From Selaginella moellendorffii (Eukaryota; Streptophyta; Lycopodiopsida; Selaginellales; Selaginellaceae), in NCBI RefSeq assembly GCF_000143415.4, contig NW_003314362.1, positions 1 to 64,000 of the forward strand: a stretch of DNA of 64,000 bases, read 5' to 3'. Numbering within the stretch: the first letter of the stretch is position 1; each line of letters begins with the position of its first letter. The notes beneath the pieces were generated by a model. That model was not told the DNA's origin and searched no databases. It worked only from the letters and a program-made list of their open reading frames with translations. Below, piece after piece: positions 26,444 to 38,036 of this stretch. Both the position numbers and the translations under genes were made by a program.

Positions 26444-26517
26444 AGTTTATAGTGGCTCGTCTGTCTTGACAAGTATAAAGCGCTGCTTGCCCTAACCCTG
26501 GGGGCTCCTCCTCGGCG

Positions 26518-27796
26518 ATGGTCGCTAACGGCTGCATGGCGCCGCACGAGGCGGTGGAGGAGGAGGTGGAGAGGCTGAAAATGGAGATCCGCGAGGTGAA
26601 GGCGCTCATCTGGGAGGGGAGGATGAAGCTCGCGGCCACAGCGGACGCGGAGGAGCGGCAGTTTCTGCGGGAGGAGCAGCGCTGGCTGTTCGACGAGACG
26701 AGGAAGATCCGGGACGAGGTGAGGGTGCGGCTGGAAGCGCGCAACATTGCGATGCAGCACCAAATGGCGGCCCGCTTTGCGGCCGAGCCCGGATGTGCTG
26801 GTACGTCAAACACAAACTGTACGTCGTCGTCGTCGTGGAAGATGCCCGTGCTCCAGAGGCCCGACACTCCCGCTGCTGCTGCCTGGGTGTTCCCCGACTT
26901 TGTGCCCGGCTGTGGCTGGCCGCCTTTACTTCCCTGCTCGCAAGAGCAGCATCAACAGCACCAGCACCAGCACCATCAGCAGCAGCAGCAGAGAGATCGG
27001 CAGCCGCAGAAGCGTGAGCCGGAGCATGTGGACCTGTCGGGCTGGACGTCATGCCTGATTCAGCAGCAGCAGCAGCAGCAGCCACAGCAGAGCCAGGAGC
27101 GTCCGAAACCCAGGCTGCCACCGTTGCGGCCGAGGAAGGATGGAGGTACTGCTTATACTTCCTAGTTTGGTTCTGCCCGCGCATTAATTGTGGTTCGTGA
27201 CAGAGGCCAAGACTGATCCCCTGGTGATGCAGCCACCAAAGAGCAACGGCAACAGCAGCAGCAGCAAGAGGAAAAGAGTTTCCAATCCGGCAGCTGCAGC
27301 GTCGACAATCAAGGAGGAGCAGGATGCGGGTGGTCGAGAGGAGCGGGGGAAGCGGCCGCGCTGGAAGGACCACTGGGTGATGCAGCTCATCCAAGTCCGG
27401 GGTGGGATGCAAGAGGAGTTTAGCAAGCCGCCCAAGCAGGGCGTGGATCTGTGGAGGCAGGTCTACACAAAGCTGGTCGCGTCGTGCCCGGATTTTGACA
27501 AGGAGCCCGAGGCGTGTAGGAAGAAGTGGAAGACGCTGGTGACCGACTACAAGGCTGCCTCCACCAACAATTCTAACAACAACACTAACACCGCGAGTAC
27601 CACCACCAACACCGGTGCCAGCAGCGGTGCCGGTGAGGTGAACGAGAGGCCGGACAAGTGCCGCTATTACACCATGATGGACGAGTACATAAGCGTCAAG
27701 GACATCCAGACGAGCGTCATTGGCAGTGCCGCAACCGTGGCCACCATTGCCTGCCTGGACGAGGTGACGAGCGAGCTCGACTGTGTGGACACCTAG
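26518..27796 (+). CDS. Trihelix (SANT/Myb-like) DNA-binding protein
   Basis: Two exons, about 26518-27142 and 27201-27796. Exon 1 has a charged coiled-coil stretch (residues 10-80, EEEVERLKMEIREVKALIWE) followed by His/Gln-rich runs from CAG/CAC repeats. Exon 2 has a basic KRKR segment, then WKDHWVMQLIQVRGGMQEEF, a VDLWRQV segment and EACRKKWKTLVTDYK. The three spaced Trp with this spacing are the signature of plant trihelix transcription factors. The C-terminus carries a Thr/Asn/Ser-rich linker and an acidic tail. The coiled coil preceding the DNA-binding domain, rather than following it, differs from GT-1 or GT-2. The start could lie upstream. Targets are unknown. Confidence 0.7.
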
Positions 27797-27905
27797 CGAA
27801 CATGCAACGCGGGTGACACTATCCCGGACCCGGGGCAAGGAGATATCTATCCCGGAGAGAGGGGAAGGAGACTTCTTTTCTTTTTTATTTTTGCGCGAAG
27901 ATAAT

Positions 27906-28237
27906 ATGGAGGAAGTAGAGGTCGAGGGGGAGGAGGAGGAAGAGGAAGTGGCTGTGGTGGAGGAAGAGGATCGAGTGAAGGAAGAACGGGCGCGGGTGTT
28001 GCGTGATCGGCTTCGCATTGCTGTGATTGGCGTCGCTGAATCACAAGGTGCTCTACTTGTTTGGCCCTATAGCTAGTGCCCAAGTCTCATATCGCGGTTT
28101 TGCAGCTCGACAGAGTGGACTGACTGTTTCCCAGCCGGTGATGACGGCCATCTGCGACATCACCCACAAGTTCACCGGTGAGTAAGTGAGGTATGATTTA
28201 TGCAAGTGTGTGAAGGCTCATTGCTTTTCTTTTTCTT

Positions 28238-28276
<39 letters not shown>

Positions 28277-28549
28277 CCCACATTTCCAGAACAGCTAGGC
28301 AAGGAGCTCCAACTGTTTGCGCATCACGCCGGTCGAAAGTCGATCAACATGGACGATGTTATCCTGGCTGGTAAGCTGTTGTGCTGTTACTGCGGGGCTT
28401 GTGTTACTACTCGTGTTCGTTTGCAAGCAGCGCGCAGGAATGAGGACGTGGCCACGGCGCTCAAGGCAGCGTCGCACGAGCTGCCCGACAAGAAGAGGAA
28501 AAAGGCTCAGGGGGAGCAACAAGACAACCATTTTCTAGTGATCGATTAG
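27906..28549 (+). CDS. MHF1: CENP-S/MHF1 histone-fold protein
   Basis: Four exons encode an acidic N-terminus (Glu-rich, residues 2-25), then VLRDRLRIAVIGVAESQ, QPVMTAICDITHKFTEQLG, LQLFAHHAGRKSINMDDVIL and AARRNEDVATAL. This is the histone fold of CENP-S/MHF1, which pairs with CENP-X/MHF2 at centromeres and in the FANCM DNA-repair complex. The tail is Lys-rich (KKRKKAQ) and ends FLVID. The intron phases agree at each junction. A (GT)n microsatellite lies in intron 2. The gene follows the trihelix gene by about 110 bp on the same strand. Confidence 0.85.
28242..28275. repeat. (GT)n microsatellite
   Basis: About 17 GT units inside intron 2 of the CENP-S gene, preceded by a T-rich run and followed closely by the 3' splice site. 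It extends the polypyrimidine context and may vary in length between individuals. Confidence 0.95.
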
Positions 28550-28759
28550 TTCATCTGGAGTGGAGGATCATCGTTGTTTAGGACTGGATGACTTTGGAAA
28601 GAGAGAGCGGACACGTTTACTTGCATTAGCCGCAACAACAATAATGCAAATAGAGCGATTGGGCCCGGCCCGGCGTCAAATTTGGAAAGTGTCCAATCCA
28701 GCCATCTCTTCCTTTTCCTATTTTTCGCCCTTCACGTATTTGGTGTTTGGGATTTGATC

Positions 28760-30682
<1,923 letters not shown>

Positions 30683-30930
30683 CCTCTCGCAAAGGCCATA
30701 GAATTTTGCCAATAAAAGCCTCTTTTTTCACATCAAGCCAGAGGACTCGGCAATCAAGTCTGCGAGGTCCTCCTCAATTCTATTGTCGTGTCTTTGAGCA
30801 ATCGTCGTAGGCTATGCTGTAGACGCTTGAAACGAAGTCGAGAATCGTGTGTGAGGGAGCTTCTTTGGCGAAAGTGCCAATACGAAGCATGGGAACATTC
30901 TTGTGCTATCTTTCGAAACAGCTCCCATAA

Positions 30931-32049
30931 TCAAACCACGGTGGCCGCTCTACACATGTTAGAGAGCATTACATATGGTGAACCGACGCCAGGCTCCGCT
31001 TGCATGGCAGCCTGGGACGCGACGGCAAGGCCATCCGTGCTGCTGTAATGGCCGCCCCGACACGCCGCTACGAAGCATCTCCAGTCCAAGGCAGTCGGAG
31101 CGAATGGCATGGCGGCCATCAAGGCTTGGGCGTCGGTCACGTATCCCGCCCTGCACAAGAGGCTCACCATGCAGCTGTAGTGCTGCCCGCTCGCTACAAG
31201 CCCAAAGTCGCAAGTCATGGACGTGAAGCAGTGGCAGCCACCTCTCACAGCTCCTCTGTGGCTCCACGCCCCGAGAACGCTCGCGAAACAGATGCCATCC
31301 GGGTGCTCCACCAGGTTCATTTCGTTGAAGAGCTGCAGTGCCATCTGCGGCTGGCCCGCTTGAGCGTAGGCGCTGATGACTGCCGTCCACGACACCACGT
31401 CCCGCTCGGGCATGCATCCAAACAAATTGCCACACTTGGACATTTGCCCGCATTGGGCATAGGCTGCAAGCAGGGCGTTCCACGATATGACATCTCTCTC
31501 TCGCATGGCGATAAATACTTCCTTCGCTTCCTCTATGCTTCCGCTGCTTCCAAACGCCGAAAGCATTGCGTTGCAGCACGCGAGGTTCTTGTCTTGCAGC
31601 ATGTCAAATACGTGCTTGGATTGCTCCAGATGCCCTGTGCGGGCATACACCCAAATCATAACCAGCGCACACACGTTGTCTCGCTCCGCCATAGAGTCGT
31701 AGACGAGCTGCGCTTGGTCAGTCTGGCCGCCTCGCGCGTACATGTTGAGCAGGGCCGTCCATGCCACTAAGTTCCATGCCGGCATCTCGTCGAAGAGTTT
31801 CTTGGCCTGCTTCGGGCAGTCGTTGTTGGCATACGAGCACAGCATCAGAACCCAGCTGAAGCAGTCCTTGCAAGGGATGCTGTCAAACACTTGCCTCGAG
31901 AGAGCCGGGCTGCCGCACCTGCCATACATCTCCACCACCTTGTTGGCCACAAACACATCAACACGCTGCACCTGGGAATGAAGCCTTCTTGCATTTGGAA
32001 GGGAGCAACAGGAACGTATGAGTTCCAGGCAAGAGCTTCGATCTAGCAT
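30931..32049 (-). CDS. PLS-class pentatricopeptide repeat protein, short form without DYW
   Basis: Intronless, 372 residues. The repeats are typical plant PPR units: VANKVVEMYGRCGSPALSRQ, LFDEMPAWNLVAWTALLNMY, MRERDVISWNALLAAYAQCG and MPERDVVSWTAVISAYAQAG. PPR proteins bind organellar RNA one base per repeat. The C-terminal part (ALDWRCFVAACRGG..., YVMLSNM) corresponds to the E1 region of PLS-class proteins, but no E2 or DYW deaminase follows before the stop at 30931. There is no clear organellar targeting peptide. Selaginella has a very large PPR family, so this is probably one of many. It could be a truncated editing factor that recruits a deaminase in trans. Confidence 0.85.
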   Translation of the reverse strand: MLDRSSCLELIRSCCSLPNARRLHSQVQRVDVFVANKVVEMYGRCGSPALSRQVFDSIPCKDCFSWVLMLCSYANNDCPKQAKKLFDEMPAWNLVAWTALLNMYARGGQTDQAQLVYDSMAERDNVCALVMIWVYARTGHLEQSKHVFDMLQDKNLACCNAMLSAFGSSGSIEEAKEVFIAMRERDVISWNALLAAYAQCGQMSKCGNLFGCMPERDVVSWTAVISAYAQAGQPQMALQLFNEMNLVEHPDGICFASVLGAWSHRGAVRGGCHCFTSMTCDFGLVASGQHYSCMVSLLCRAGYVTDAQALMAAMPFAPTALDWRCFVAACRGGHYSSTDGLAVASQAAMQAEPGVGSPYVMLSNMCRAATVV

Positions 32050-32096
32050 GCCTCACTGGAAGAAACGAAAAAACTCAGACTTAGGAGCCGAGTTAT

Positions 32097-35000
32097 CTAG
32101 ATTGTTTCTTCCTGGACACTGGTTGTATACTCCGATATGATGGATTTGAGCGTGCTTCGCTCCAGACTTGTGCGAAGCAGCACCTGCGCATGCAACGTTA
32201 AGAGAGCAGAGAAGACATGCACACACGTACCTCCTGGACTTCGTTGCCAGAGCGAGCAAGTAACTTGTACGCTTCGTCATGCTGCGCCGAAGACAGGTAC
32301 ACCTAGAGCTCACCACCGAGTTATTGTCACGAAGAAATCCCAACAGATTCTGTACCTGAAAAGTCGGAACGACTGATGCACTATGCACGCGTCGCCCTTT
32401 CGCTATTTCCTGGATCTCCTGTCGCGATTCTAGCCTTTTAAGCAGTGCCTCCAACTCCGGAATGCTGAGGATCTAAGCATGACATACACTGAGAACGACT
32501 CAGGCATGAAACGATCTTACTTGTGGATCAGTTGCAGAATTAGAATTCACGTCTTCTTGTCGGGCCAGCATGCTTTCCACGGTCTCTAACAACGGGTCTG
32601 GCTGTTGTCAAAAAGCGAAAGACGGTCATTTAGCGTTCATTTGTGTGGACTCAGATCTACTTACAGACATCCTCTTCAGAGAAAGATAGATACGCTGTCG
32701 ATCGTAATCGAGTTTGTGTACCGCTGTCTCGATTTCCTACAAGTTGAAAGTTAAGTTTCAGCCAAGACGACATGACATCCGTACAACAAACCTGGCCAAC
32801 GTTTACGAACTTTGCCGGATCAGGAACAGGCGTCCACGAAAGCTCTGAGAAGTGCATCAGCCCACTAACACCTTCAACCAGCTGCGTGATACAAGTTAGA
32901 GCTTCAGAAAGCATACTGCTTGCTTATTTCTAACCTCTACAAAAACACCAAAGAGGGAGATGTTTCTGACTCTTCCCTTCACGATATCTCCAGTCTTCAG
33001 TTTTGCCTGTAAAATGCGCACGTTCAGTATCACTAGATTAGACTAGAACACAAGGCTAACCATCAAATCAGCTCGTCTCTGAGTAACCTCTGGATCTTCG
33101 AGGGCGGCCTTCCTTTCGGAGAAAACAAGCTTTTTCTTCGCTTTATCCACATACGTCACAGTAACCTTTGCTCTCTGTACAGGCAATAAAATATGCGATG
33201 TAAAATAAAACATTTCCTAGAGCTATACGTACCTGGCCAACTAAAGATGAAAGGAAGGAGAGCCTTTCCTCCCTGTAAACCCTGTCTAGATCAGAGTCGC
33301 AAGCTGGATGTAGCAAATGACTCTCAACTTCGCCGGTTAGGCCTTGGTTGCTCATCTTGGACACGGCAAACGTCGACTCTGACGAGCTAGATGAGTCCAA
33401 AATGCTCGTGTGATTGGCATCATGGCCCCTTTCTCTAGCCCAGGCCCTGAAAGTTTTCAGTCCTCGGCTCTCGAGCAAGTCCTTTCCCGGAACAAAACCG
33501 TTCAAGTGACCAAATCGCACCTGAGAAATGCCATGGTGACAAAATAATAAGAAGACGAACACAATCACTTACGATCATTCCACCCGCATTGCTCCCAATA
33601 AACAACACGTCTTGAATTGCCCTTGTATCCAGAGCAACCTCTGCTAGCGCCCAGTCCTTGTCTATTTCTTCCTGCTAAAAACCACATCAGCGACTAAACA
33701 AACATTCTTATGCGTACTTGATCAGGAGTTTCCGCCACAGTTTCTTGCACAAGACGTGGTGCAGGCTTCCTGCATACACCCAGTAAGGCTCGTTTCAAAA
33801 CAACACAAAATAACCAGGTTGAGGATTGTACTTTGCTTGCACAGCATCCAGGTCTACCTTGGCTGGTTGAGGAGATGAACTTTCTAGATGAGCGGCGGAA
33901 CCATTTCCACTGTCAACACCACCGGGAATCGCCTTCCCTTCTCCAAAACTGTCCGCCGCCTCGGATTTTTCGGACACTGGCACGGCAGGCTTGGCACTCA
34001 AGCTAGGCACAGGTATTTCTTGTCCACTTGTAGGCCGTTCTCCAGCTGAAAACTCATCTGCTGCAGGTGGTGTTAACGGCCGAAGCGCAGGTCTCGAAGT
34101 GAGACTTGGAGTTCGTAACTCCTTGTCTTGTCTGGTTGAAGCCGGGTTATCCGAGTGTTCTTTCGTCTCCAGTTTTGAAGACCGGACCTCAGGCCTGGGA
34201 GCAAGACCTGAAACGGTTAAGTCTGGTTCTTTCTCGAGTTTTACGAGATCTTCTACTTCTTGGATCGTTGCTGGTGGAGTCATCTCTGGTATCGGCACTC
34301 CTGTTAAGTCCGGTCCCATCTGCTGTTGGGCTTCGTGTTCGGCTTTACTAGTAGGAGCCGGCATTTCAGGTCTTGAGGTGAGGCTTGGAACTTGCATCGC
34401 AATCGTTTGTGGTGGAGCTTTGGACTCCTGTTCGGGTTCTGCAGGTGGAGTTGGGAGCCGCATTGTAGGTCTCAGCGTGAGCTCAGGCACGTGTAAGTCT
34501 GGTTTTTCTTGCACGGCATTTGCCGGTGTATGTTCTTGCTGATGTGATGGTGGAGCTGGCTGCGGGATTGCAGGCCTGGAGCTGAGACTGGGAACAGGCA
34601 GCTTTTTTGGAGGTGGAGGCGCCTGCTGTGGTGTTATACCTGCGACTGGAAACATTTCCTTAGCTCCGCCACCCCTCGACGGTCTTGAATGAAGCTCAGG
34701 AGCGGGCTTTTCCGGGGCTTTAGCTTTTCCAGGAGACGTCCTTTGAGCATCCGATGATGGAAGCCTGGGAACCAAAGGCTTACCAACGCGTGGTGTCGTC
34801 GAAGAACCACCTCTAGGCTTCGGAGAGAGCTGGATGATATCGGGCCTGGAGAAATCCCGATAGTCGTCCTCCAAATTCTTTCGTAGCTCGTCTGCTTCCC
34901 GGGGCCACTCAAACTCAAAACCTCCAGCTTGACGACGAGGTGGAGGAGAAGCAGCTCCATCACCAAACGAAGGCCTTGGCGGGAGCATGACCGGCGGCGG

Positions 35001-35476
35001 CGCTTCGCTTCTGGACTTGTCCATGGCTTCATCCTTACGTTGAATCGCTGCTTCTCGATCCTCGTCCAAATCCGACTCCTTGACAACCAGGCTGAGGAAC
35101 GTCTTGACACCTTTCTGCTTGACAATCTTCTCCACCTCGAGATTAGTGGCGGATGGATTGAGCTTCTTGGCCACCACCTATGGAACAGAACGAGAAGACA
35201 ATCATCGTATAGCTAGCCCTGGAATTCCCTCACCTTTGCAATGCTGAGGTCGCGAGATTCTCCGAGCATGCGACGCATTTCCAGCTGCATGAGATCCGCC
35301 TTGTCGAGCGTCACTTGTCTGGGCTCCCAGACGTCCTCCCACTGCTGCCTCTTGGCAGCGGCAATCCAAATCCCAGCCCTCCGCCCGCGACCCAATGCCT
35401 GCTGCTGTGGAGGAGAAGGAATGCATCCCAGGGCCAAGGCCGACGACGGATTCGGCCATAGCCAGGCATGAACCAT
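32097..35476 (-). CDS. Plastid S1 RNA-binding domain protein
   Basis: A multi-exon gene starting MVHAWLWPNPSSALALGCIP, a plausible transit peptide. It has an N-terminal module (LDKADLMQLEMRRMLGESRD, then VVAKKLNPSATNLEVEKIV), a long Pro/Ser/Glu-rich low-complexity region with recurring PSLTSRP-type motifs in the large exon 33.8-35.2 kb, and two S1 domains. The first runs through RFGHLNGFVPGKDLL and RAKVTVTYVDKAKKKLVFSE; the second through LKTGDIVKGRVRNISLFGVF and VSGLMHFSELSW to RQRIYLSLKRMS. The C-terminus reads VLLRTSLERSTLKSI and ends ETI and TAG at 32097. It resembles chloroplast S1 proteins acting in rRNA or mRNA maturation (SDP or PDE338 type); the exact orthologue is not established. 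The N-terminal module recurs in the next gene upstream. Confidence 0.75.
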
Positions 35477-35542
35477 AGAAATCTTCCTATTCTTCCACCA
35501 GTGGAGGAGAGTGACAAAAAGCCCTACCTATGAACCCTACAT

Positions 35543-36380
35543 TTACTTGGCTGGTTTCCCCTTGTTCTTGGTGAGCTTCCTGTTCGCGTTAGCGGAGGTG
35601 GAGAAGGGCATCTGCCGCGACTTGGCCCTGCGCCTCCGCCCAATCACGTCACTGCTGCGAGGCCGACGATCGAATTTCTTGGCCGGCTTCTTGTCCGCTC
35701 GCCGCGCATTCATCCCATCTTCCTTTTTCATCACGTCCAGCTCGCGCTCGTTCAGCAGCTTGACGAACTTCTCCATGGAGATGTCGGTGTCCATCCACTC
35801 GGGGTTGACAGCAGCATCCAGCGTTCCACCATCCTCCTCCTCCGATGGTCCGATTGCTGGCTTGGGCGGCTTGGGTGCGAGAGCGATGAGGCCACCGTTT
35901 TCGAATTCTGGAGCTTGAGCGCGGGCGAGAGCAGCGATTCCTGGAGGAGGATTCACAGGCTTGGGTTCCGGTGGCTCCGTGGCGGCAGCAGCTCGTTGCA
36001 TCCAGGAATCGGAGACGAGGCGCATCAGAGCATCCGTGCCCCTCTTCTTCACCAGCTTGTGGATCTCCAGATTGTTGAGGTGGGGATTGAGTTTCTTGGC
36101 CACCACCTGCAGAGCAGGATCATGAGAAAGAGGAGGTGAGAATAAATGGAACCTTTGCAATGCTCGTCTCCCGCGACTCCCCCAACAACCGGCTGAATTT
36201 GAGCTGCAACAGGTCCGACTTGTCCAGCTCAATCTCACTCTCCGCCCCCTCCCACACCACGCTTCTCTCCTCCTTCTTCTTGACACACACCACACTCTGT
36301 GGCCTTCGCCATACCCTGCTGCCGCAAGGCACACTCATGCTGGCGCCATGGATTCCCCTTGCCTGGCAAAACAAAGCCAT
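35543..36380 (-). CDS. Short paralogue of the S1 protein's N-terminal module
   Basis: Two exons (36380 to about 36153, and 36106 to 35543). After a leader (MALFCQARGIHGASMSVPCG) it reads LDKSDLLQLKFSRLLGESRE and VVAKKLNPHLNNLEIHKLVK, aligned one-to-one with the N-terminal module of the neighbouring S1 gene and with the intron at the same place. It then has a Pro-rich linker, an acidic stretch with NPEWMDTDISMEKFVKLLNE, and a very basic tail ending KNKGKPAK. No S1 domain is present. The leader suggests an organelle. The basic tail suggests nucleic acid or ribosome binding, an inference only. Its start lies 40 bp after the RLPH2 stop and its stop 66 bp before the S1 gene start, all on the same strand. 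Confidence 0.7.
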
Positions 36381-36420
36381 CTTTCTCTCGTTGCCCTACC
36401 CTCAGGTAAACTCTTTTATC

Positions 36421-37576
36421 TCAATCCGCACTAGCTTGGAGAGAGAGAGGTGATTGTGCCAAACCATCCAGGACGTGACCAATACTATCTGTGTCTCGGA
36501 CGATTTGTCTACCAGGAAGCACGACGGCAGCCAGGGGCATGTTATCCTGTCCGCCACTCTCGTCGATTATAAGCCTGTGACTCTCCATATGCAGCGATCC
36601 GTGATGGCCGCTCACCACCATCACGCCATCCTTGACAAGCTCCTGAACAAAAAAAAAAAAGGAGAAATTTTGAGTACCTACGAGAGACTCAATATACTTC
36701 TTGCCTCTGGAGCATTCCACACGTTGCTCCGTCCCAGCATGTTCTCGTGCCTCGAAAGCCTCACGTCCTTCTCCCTGAGAACTCTCAGCTGCTCTTCCAG
36801 GGGCCGCGCTGCTTCAAGCCCCGCGTGAACTGCAACGAGCTTGCCGCAGCTCTCGCTTCCATCCTGGTGGAGTGAAAGAATGGAATCGATAAAGAGTAAA
36901 AACAATATACCTGCTCGTAGATCCACACGAGCTTCCGCAAGAATGCCTTGTGATCCTCAGGAACAGCACCAAGCAGTCCTACGCACACCATCACAAACAC
37001 AGCATGGCTCAGGAAGGAGCAAAAATGGCTGCGGAAAAAGAAAAGACTACCTTCCCGATCGCCATGCTCCACCCCGTAAGAGCTAAACGTGGGCTCCGAA
37101 TCAAAGATGGAGCCCCTGTACTCCATGTTCTTCTTCACGTTAAACTTGGCCTTGACCCTGCCACCCCATCGCCTCCCTTGCAAGTGCATGTCCTCGAATC
37201 CACGCCCGCTCCACCACCCCTCCGCCTCCTGCTTCTCCTCGGCGCCCTTGGTCCCCTCCCACGTCCGGCTAAACGGGAAGCCGGGCACCGCCGGGAGCAG
37301 CCCCAGGAAGGCCGACATCCCAAAGTCGTGATTCCCGCACAGGAAGACGTGCTTCTGGGAGGGATACGAGGCGGGCAATGCGACGAGGAAATCCAGCACC
37401 CCGGCGGTATCGGGGCCCCTGTCGCAGTAATCCCCGAGGAAAATCACCGTGGCCGATGCGAACAGCGCGCCCAGTCCCGCTTCCAGATTCCGCCACAGCG
37501 CGCGCAGCCGGATCAAGTGGCCGTGCACATCGCCAATGCACACCGTCGGCCGCCTCGCCACGGTCGTCGCCGCCAT
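36421..37576 (-). CDS. RLPH2: RLPH2-type PPP-family protein phosphatase
   Basis: Metallophosphatase of the Rhizobiales-like PPP group, which in Arabidopsis prefers phosphotyrosine-type substrates. Starting at MAATTVARRPTVCIGDVHGH it shows the metal-binding motifs GDVHGH, GDYCDRGPDT and GNHDFG, then EGWWSGRGFEDMHLQGRRWG, AVHAGLE, LGRSNVWNAPE, VSGHHGSLHMESHRLIIDES and a conserved end VVLPGRQIVRDTDSI. About four or five exons. An upstream in-frame ATG at 37723 would add 49 residues with no recognisable content; the downstream ATG fits the family length. All catalytic motifs are intact. Confidence 0.9.
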
Positions 37577-37728
37577 GGCCAGCTTCGCGAAGCTGCCGGG
37601 CCCGGGAGTGACAAACCCTAGCTTTGCGTGGCGCGGAGTGCTTAGATTTGGGGAAACCTCCTGGTGCGTTATTACGCGGATTCCCTTCCAAAGCGCGCCA
37701 TTCATCGCCGTCTCTTTAAGCAAAACTG

Positions 37729-37730
<2 letters not shown>

Positions 37731-37770
<40 letters not shown>
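37731..37770. repeat. (GA)n tract between RLPH2 and DGD1
   Basis: About 20 near-perfect GA units in the 460-bp divergent interval between the RLPH2 and DGD1 start codons. GA tracts in plant 5' regions can be bound by GAGA-binding (BBR/BPC) proteins; that role here is only a possibility. A second simple repeat, AGCA-like, lies at 37988-38020 just before the DGD1 ATG. Nothing else was recognised in the interval. Confidence 0.85.
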
Positions 37771-37773
<3 letters not shown>

Positions 37774-38036
37774 TGATTCCAGGGACATTCTGTCCACGTC
37801 AGCGGACCACGTGGCTACAGCATATGCACAGGGCGGGATGCCCGCATATCCTTTCCTCCTCACAGACGCAGAAGACTTGCTTTTAACCACCGCGGCGGCA
37901 TTGCGGCAATCTGGAGAAGAAATTCATGGGGTACGCACTACTGCTGGGCTGGGCGAGCTATAGTTAGAACGAGCTTAGGTCTCATCAGCAAGCAAGCAAG
38001 CAAGCGAGCAAGCGAGCAATTGGATTGCACCCAGGG

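Noticed and set aside
26606-28018. A 470-residue open frame on the minus strand, opposite the trihelix and CENP-S genes
   Set aside because: Its content is low-complexity (Ser, Ala, Thr runs) and mirrors CAG/CAC repeats and GC-rich codons of the real genes; it crosses two genes and introns and has no domain.
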